From assembly GCA_009786715.1 (NCBI GenBank), contig WQRN01000061.1, positions 1-7,644 on the forward strand: a stretch of 7,644 nucleotides of DNA, in the 5' to 3' direction. This DNA is from Treponema sp. (GTDB taxonomy: Bacteria; Spirochaetota; Spirochaetia; Treponematales; Breznakiellaceae). Below the pieces are notes generated by a model. That model saw only the letters and a list, made by a program, of their open reading frames with translations. It did not search any database and had not been told where the DNA came from. Positions 6,519-7,644 of this stretch are shown here, one piece after another (the first letter of the stretch is position 1; the number at the start of each line of letters is the position of its first letter). The position numbers were made by a program, and so were the translations under genes.

Positions 6519-7532
6519 TTATCTTCTTTCTTCTAACCTGTTTATTATCTGTTCTCTCTGAATGGAGTCGTATTCCCAATTTACGGCGATGCTTTTATCC
6601 CGTATTTCGCTTGTGGGTATCGAATCATACGGTATTTTCGGGAAGTCGGTTCTAACAGAGTGCATCCAGCCGGCTACAATGGCGTTTTGTCCCTTCTCGC
6701 TTAAAAACCAGTCTGTTATCTGTTCCGCAATTTTAATATTTCTGTTGGCGCTCCAGCGTTGATTAACAATCATGATTGTAGAAGGAATCATTACAGCGCC
6801 GTCTGTCGGATAAATAACTTCAAGGCTGGAGCCATTCTGGCGGCTCTGCAGGATGGATTCTTCCAGAATCATAACCACCTTATATTCGCCAGACTCCAAT
6901 TTTTGAATCGCGCCTGCGTTACCGTACTCGATTTGGACATTCTGCCTTGCAAGAGAGTCGATGTATTCATAACCGTATTTATCCCTGAGAGCTGTAAGCG
7001 CCGCCATTGTAGTGCCCGATATATTCGGATTTCTCATGGAGAGCGAGCCCCTGACTTTTGTATCGTGCGCGAAATCATAAAATGAATTTGGAACCGTGTT
7101 CTTCTGATTCCTTGCTGGGTTAAAAGCCAATACCATGTTGTTGATTCTTACAGGGTACCAGTATCCTTGAGGATCATAATCAAAAGCGAGGTGAAACGCT
7201 TCCTTTGATAAATACGGATATAATAATCCAGCTTCTTTTAATTGAAGCGAATAAGAAGGTTCCGCGGTCATCAAAATATCGCAGCCTAATCTTCCCGCGG
7301 CTTTTTCTGTGGCGACCCTGTGTTCAATACGGCCGGAACCGCCGTAAACAAATTCAATTTTATATTTGGGAAAATCTTTTTTTAATTCCGCCTGTACATT
7401 ATCAATTGCTTCCTGATACATGGATGTATAGATAATGATTTTATTTTTGGAACTCCCTTCTCTTGATCCAAAAGCGAAAACTGCTGAAACAGACAGAGCG
7501 AAAATCAGCGTAAAACAAATAATCTTTTTCAT
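6519..7532 (-). CDS. Periplasmic solute-binding protein of an ABC transporter, Fe3+/phosphonate (FbpA-like) class
   Basis: A 337-aa exported binding protein that would deliver a ligand to an inner-membrane ABC importer. Residues 1-20 are a signal peptide (K2, K3, hydrophobic core, cleavage after SAVFA) without a lipobox. The mature protein opens with IIIYTSMYQEA, then VYGGSGRIEHR (62-72), CDILMTAEPSY, NPNISGTTMAAL and a C-terminal VNWEYD. These follow the extracellular solute-binding family that includes FbpA-like iron and 2-aminoethylphosphonate binders. I do not see the adjacent Tyr-Tyr pair that binds iron in classical FbpA, so the substrate stays open. ATG at 7532 is chosen because GGAGG precedes it by five bases; a TTG four codons upstream would overlap that site. 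The gene lies 24 nt after the stop of an unidentified gene and is probably its operon partner. No permease or ATPase is visible. Confidence 0.9.
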   Translation of the reverse strand: MKKIICFTLIFALSVSAVFAFGSREGSSKNKIIIYTSMYQEAIDNVQAELKKDFPKYKIEFVYGGSGRIEHRVATEKAAGRLGCDILMTAEPSYSLQLKEAGLLYPYLSKEAFHLAFDYDPQGYWYPVRINNMVLAFNPARNQKNTVPNSFYDFAHDTKVRGSLSMRNPNISGTTMAALTALRDKYGYEYIDSLARQNVQIEYGNAGAIQKLESGEYKVVMILEESILQSRQNGSSLEVIYPTDGAVMIPSTIMIVNQRWSANRNIKIAEQITDWFLSEKGQNAIVAGWMHSVRTDFPKIPYDSIPTSEIRDKSIAVNWEYDSIQREQIINRLEERR

Positions 7533-7537
7533 TTTTT

Positions 7538-7542
7538 CCTCC
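7538..7542 (-). promoter_or_regulatory. Ribosome binding site of the solute-binding protein gene
   Basis: GGAGG on the minus strand, five bases before the ATG at 7532. It rules out the in-frame TTG at 7544, which overlaps it. Confidence 0.88.
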
Positions 7543-7556
7543 AATTGTTATAACTA

Positions 7557-7644
7557 TTAAAAATGTATGCCCTGTAATCCAAAACCGGGTTCTATAACCC
7601 ATTTGTAATTTTCCGGTTTCTCAATCGGATCTCTTACTTCCATG
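7557..7644 (-). CDS. C-terminal end of an unidentified gene (partial)
   Basis: The last 28 codons of a minus-strand frame that continues past the window end, with stop TAA at 7559-7557. The visible tail is charged then aromatic and glycine-rich (KWVIEPGFGLQGIHF) and I cannot assign it to a family. An ATG occurs at 7643, so a very short complete gene cannot be excluded, but no upstream sequence is available to test that. The gap of 24 nt to the solute-binding protein gene, with no terminator, suggests one transcript and hence a possible link to the same transporter. Confidence 0.5.
   Translation of the reverse strand, partial: MEVRDPIEKPENYKWVIEPGFGLQGIHF

Noticed and set aside
7533..7544. 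TTG start four codons upstream in the solute-binding protein
   Set aside because: The TTG abuts and its frame runs through the GGAGG ribosome site. The ATG at 7532 also gives a standard MKK signal peptide.
7547..7554. GTTATAAC palindrome before the solute-binding protein gene
   Set aside because: An 8-bp A/T-rich palindrome in a 24-nt gap is likely by chance and has no second copy or promoter context.

Overview
The window looks like a chromosomal segment of a host-associated spirochaete, most likely Treponema or a close relative. This is an inference from gene content and style. The indicators are an OadA-type biotin-dependent carboxyltransferase, a LysM envelope protein paired with a region-1.1-less sigma-70 factor, a lipoprotein signal with a relaxed lipobox, and a solute-binding protein whose signal ends in a 'VFA-FGSRE' style seen in treponemes. 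No rRNA, tRNA, CRISPR array, insertion sequence or phage gene was seen. Coding density is high and the longest non-coding stretch is about 146 bp.

Layout. (1) Bases 10-2043, plus strand: oadA, the carboxyltransferase/biotin subunit of oxaloacetate decarboxylase or a two-subunit pyruvate carboxylase, with two biotinyl domains in tandem instead of one. It ends at a strong hairpin terminator (2062-2095). (2) Bases 2094-5549, minus strand: four genes in one direction. In transcription order they are a 328-aa protein of unknown function, a dCMP deaminase (10 nt gap), then after 97 nt a secreted LysM-LysM-degenerate LytM protein, and 10 nt later an RpoS/RpoD-like sigma factor. The last gene ends at the same hairpin, which probably works in both directions. 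(3) Bases 5550-5695: a divergent promoter region with a 7-bp inverted repeat, a 13-bp direct repeat and a recognisable sigma-70 promoter on each strand. Both promoters predict start sites within a few bases of the start codons. (4) Bases 5696-6517, plus strand: a VanY-type D,D-carboxypeptidase lipoprotein. (5) Bases 6519-7532, minus strand: a periplasmic solute-binding protein of the Fe3+/phosphonate ABC class, converging on vanY with one base between them. Just upstream is the last 28 codons of an unidentified gene (7557-7644).

How the genes relate. Two loci act on the cell wall. The VanY lipoprotein should trim D-Ala from peptides. The LysM/LytM protein has lost every catalytic M23 residue, so it is more likely a regulator of wall hydrolases, as NlpD and EnvC are in E. 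coli. Its position directly before a region-1.1-less sigma factor copies the gammaproteobacterial nlpD-rpoS pair, and this is the most interesting arrangement here. The second notable point is the pair of old, conserved biotinyl domains in OadA. The third is the divergent, possibly leaderless promoter pair with a candidate operator. I see no clearly new multi-gene defence or biosynthetic system.
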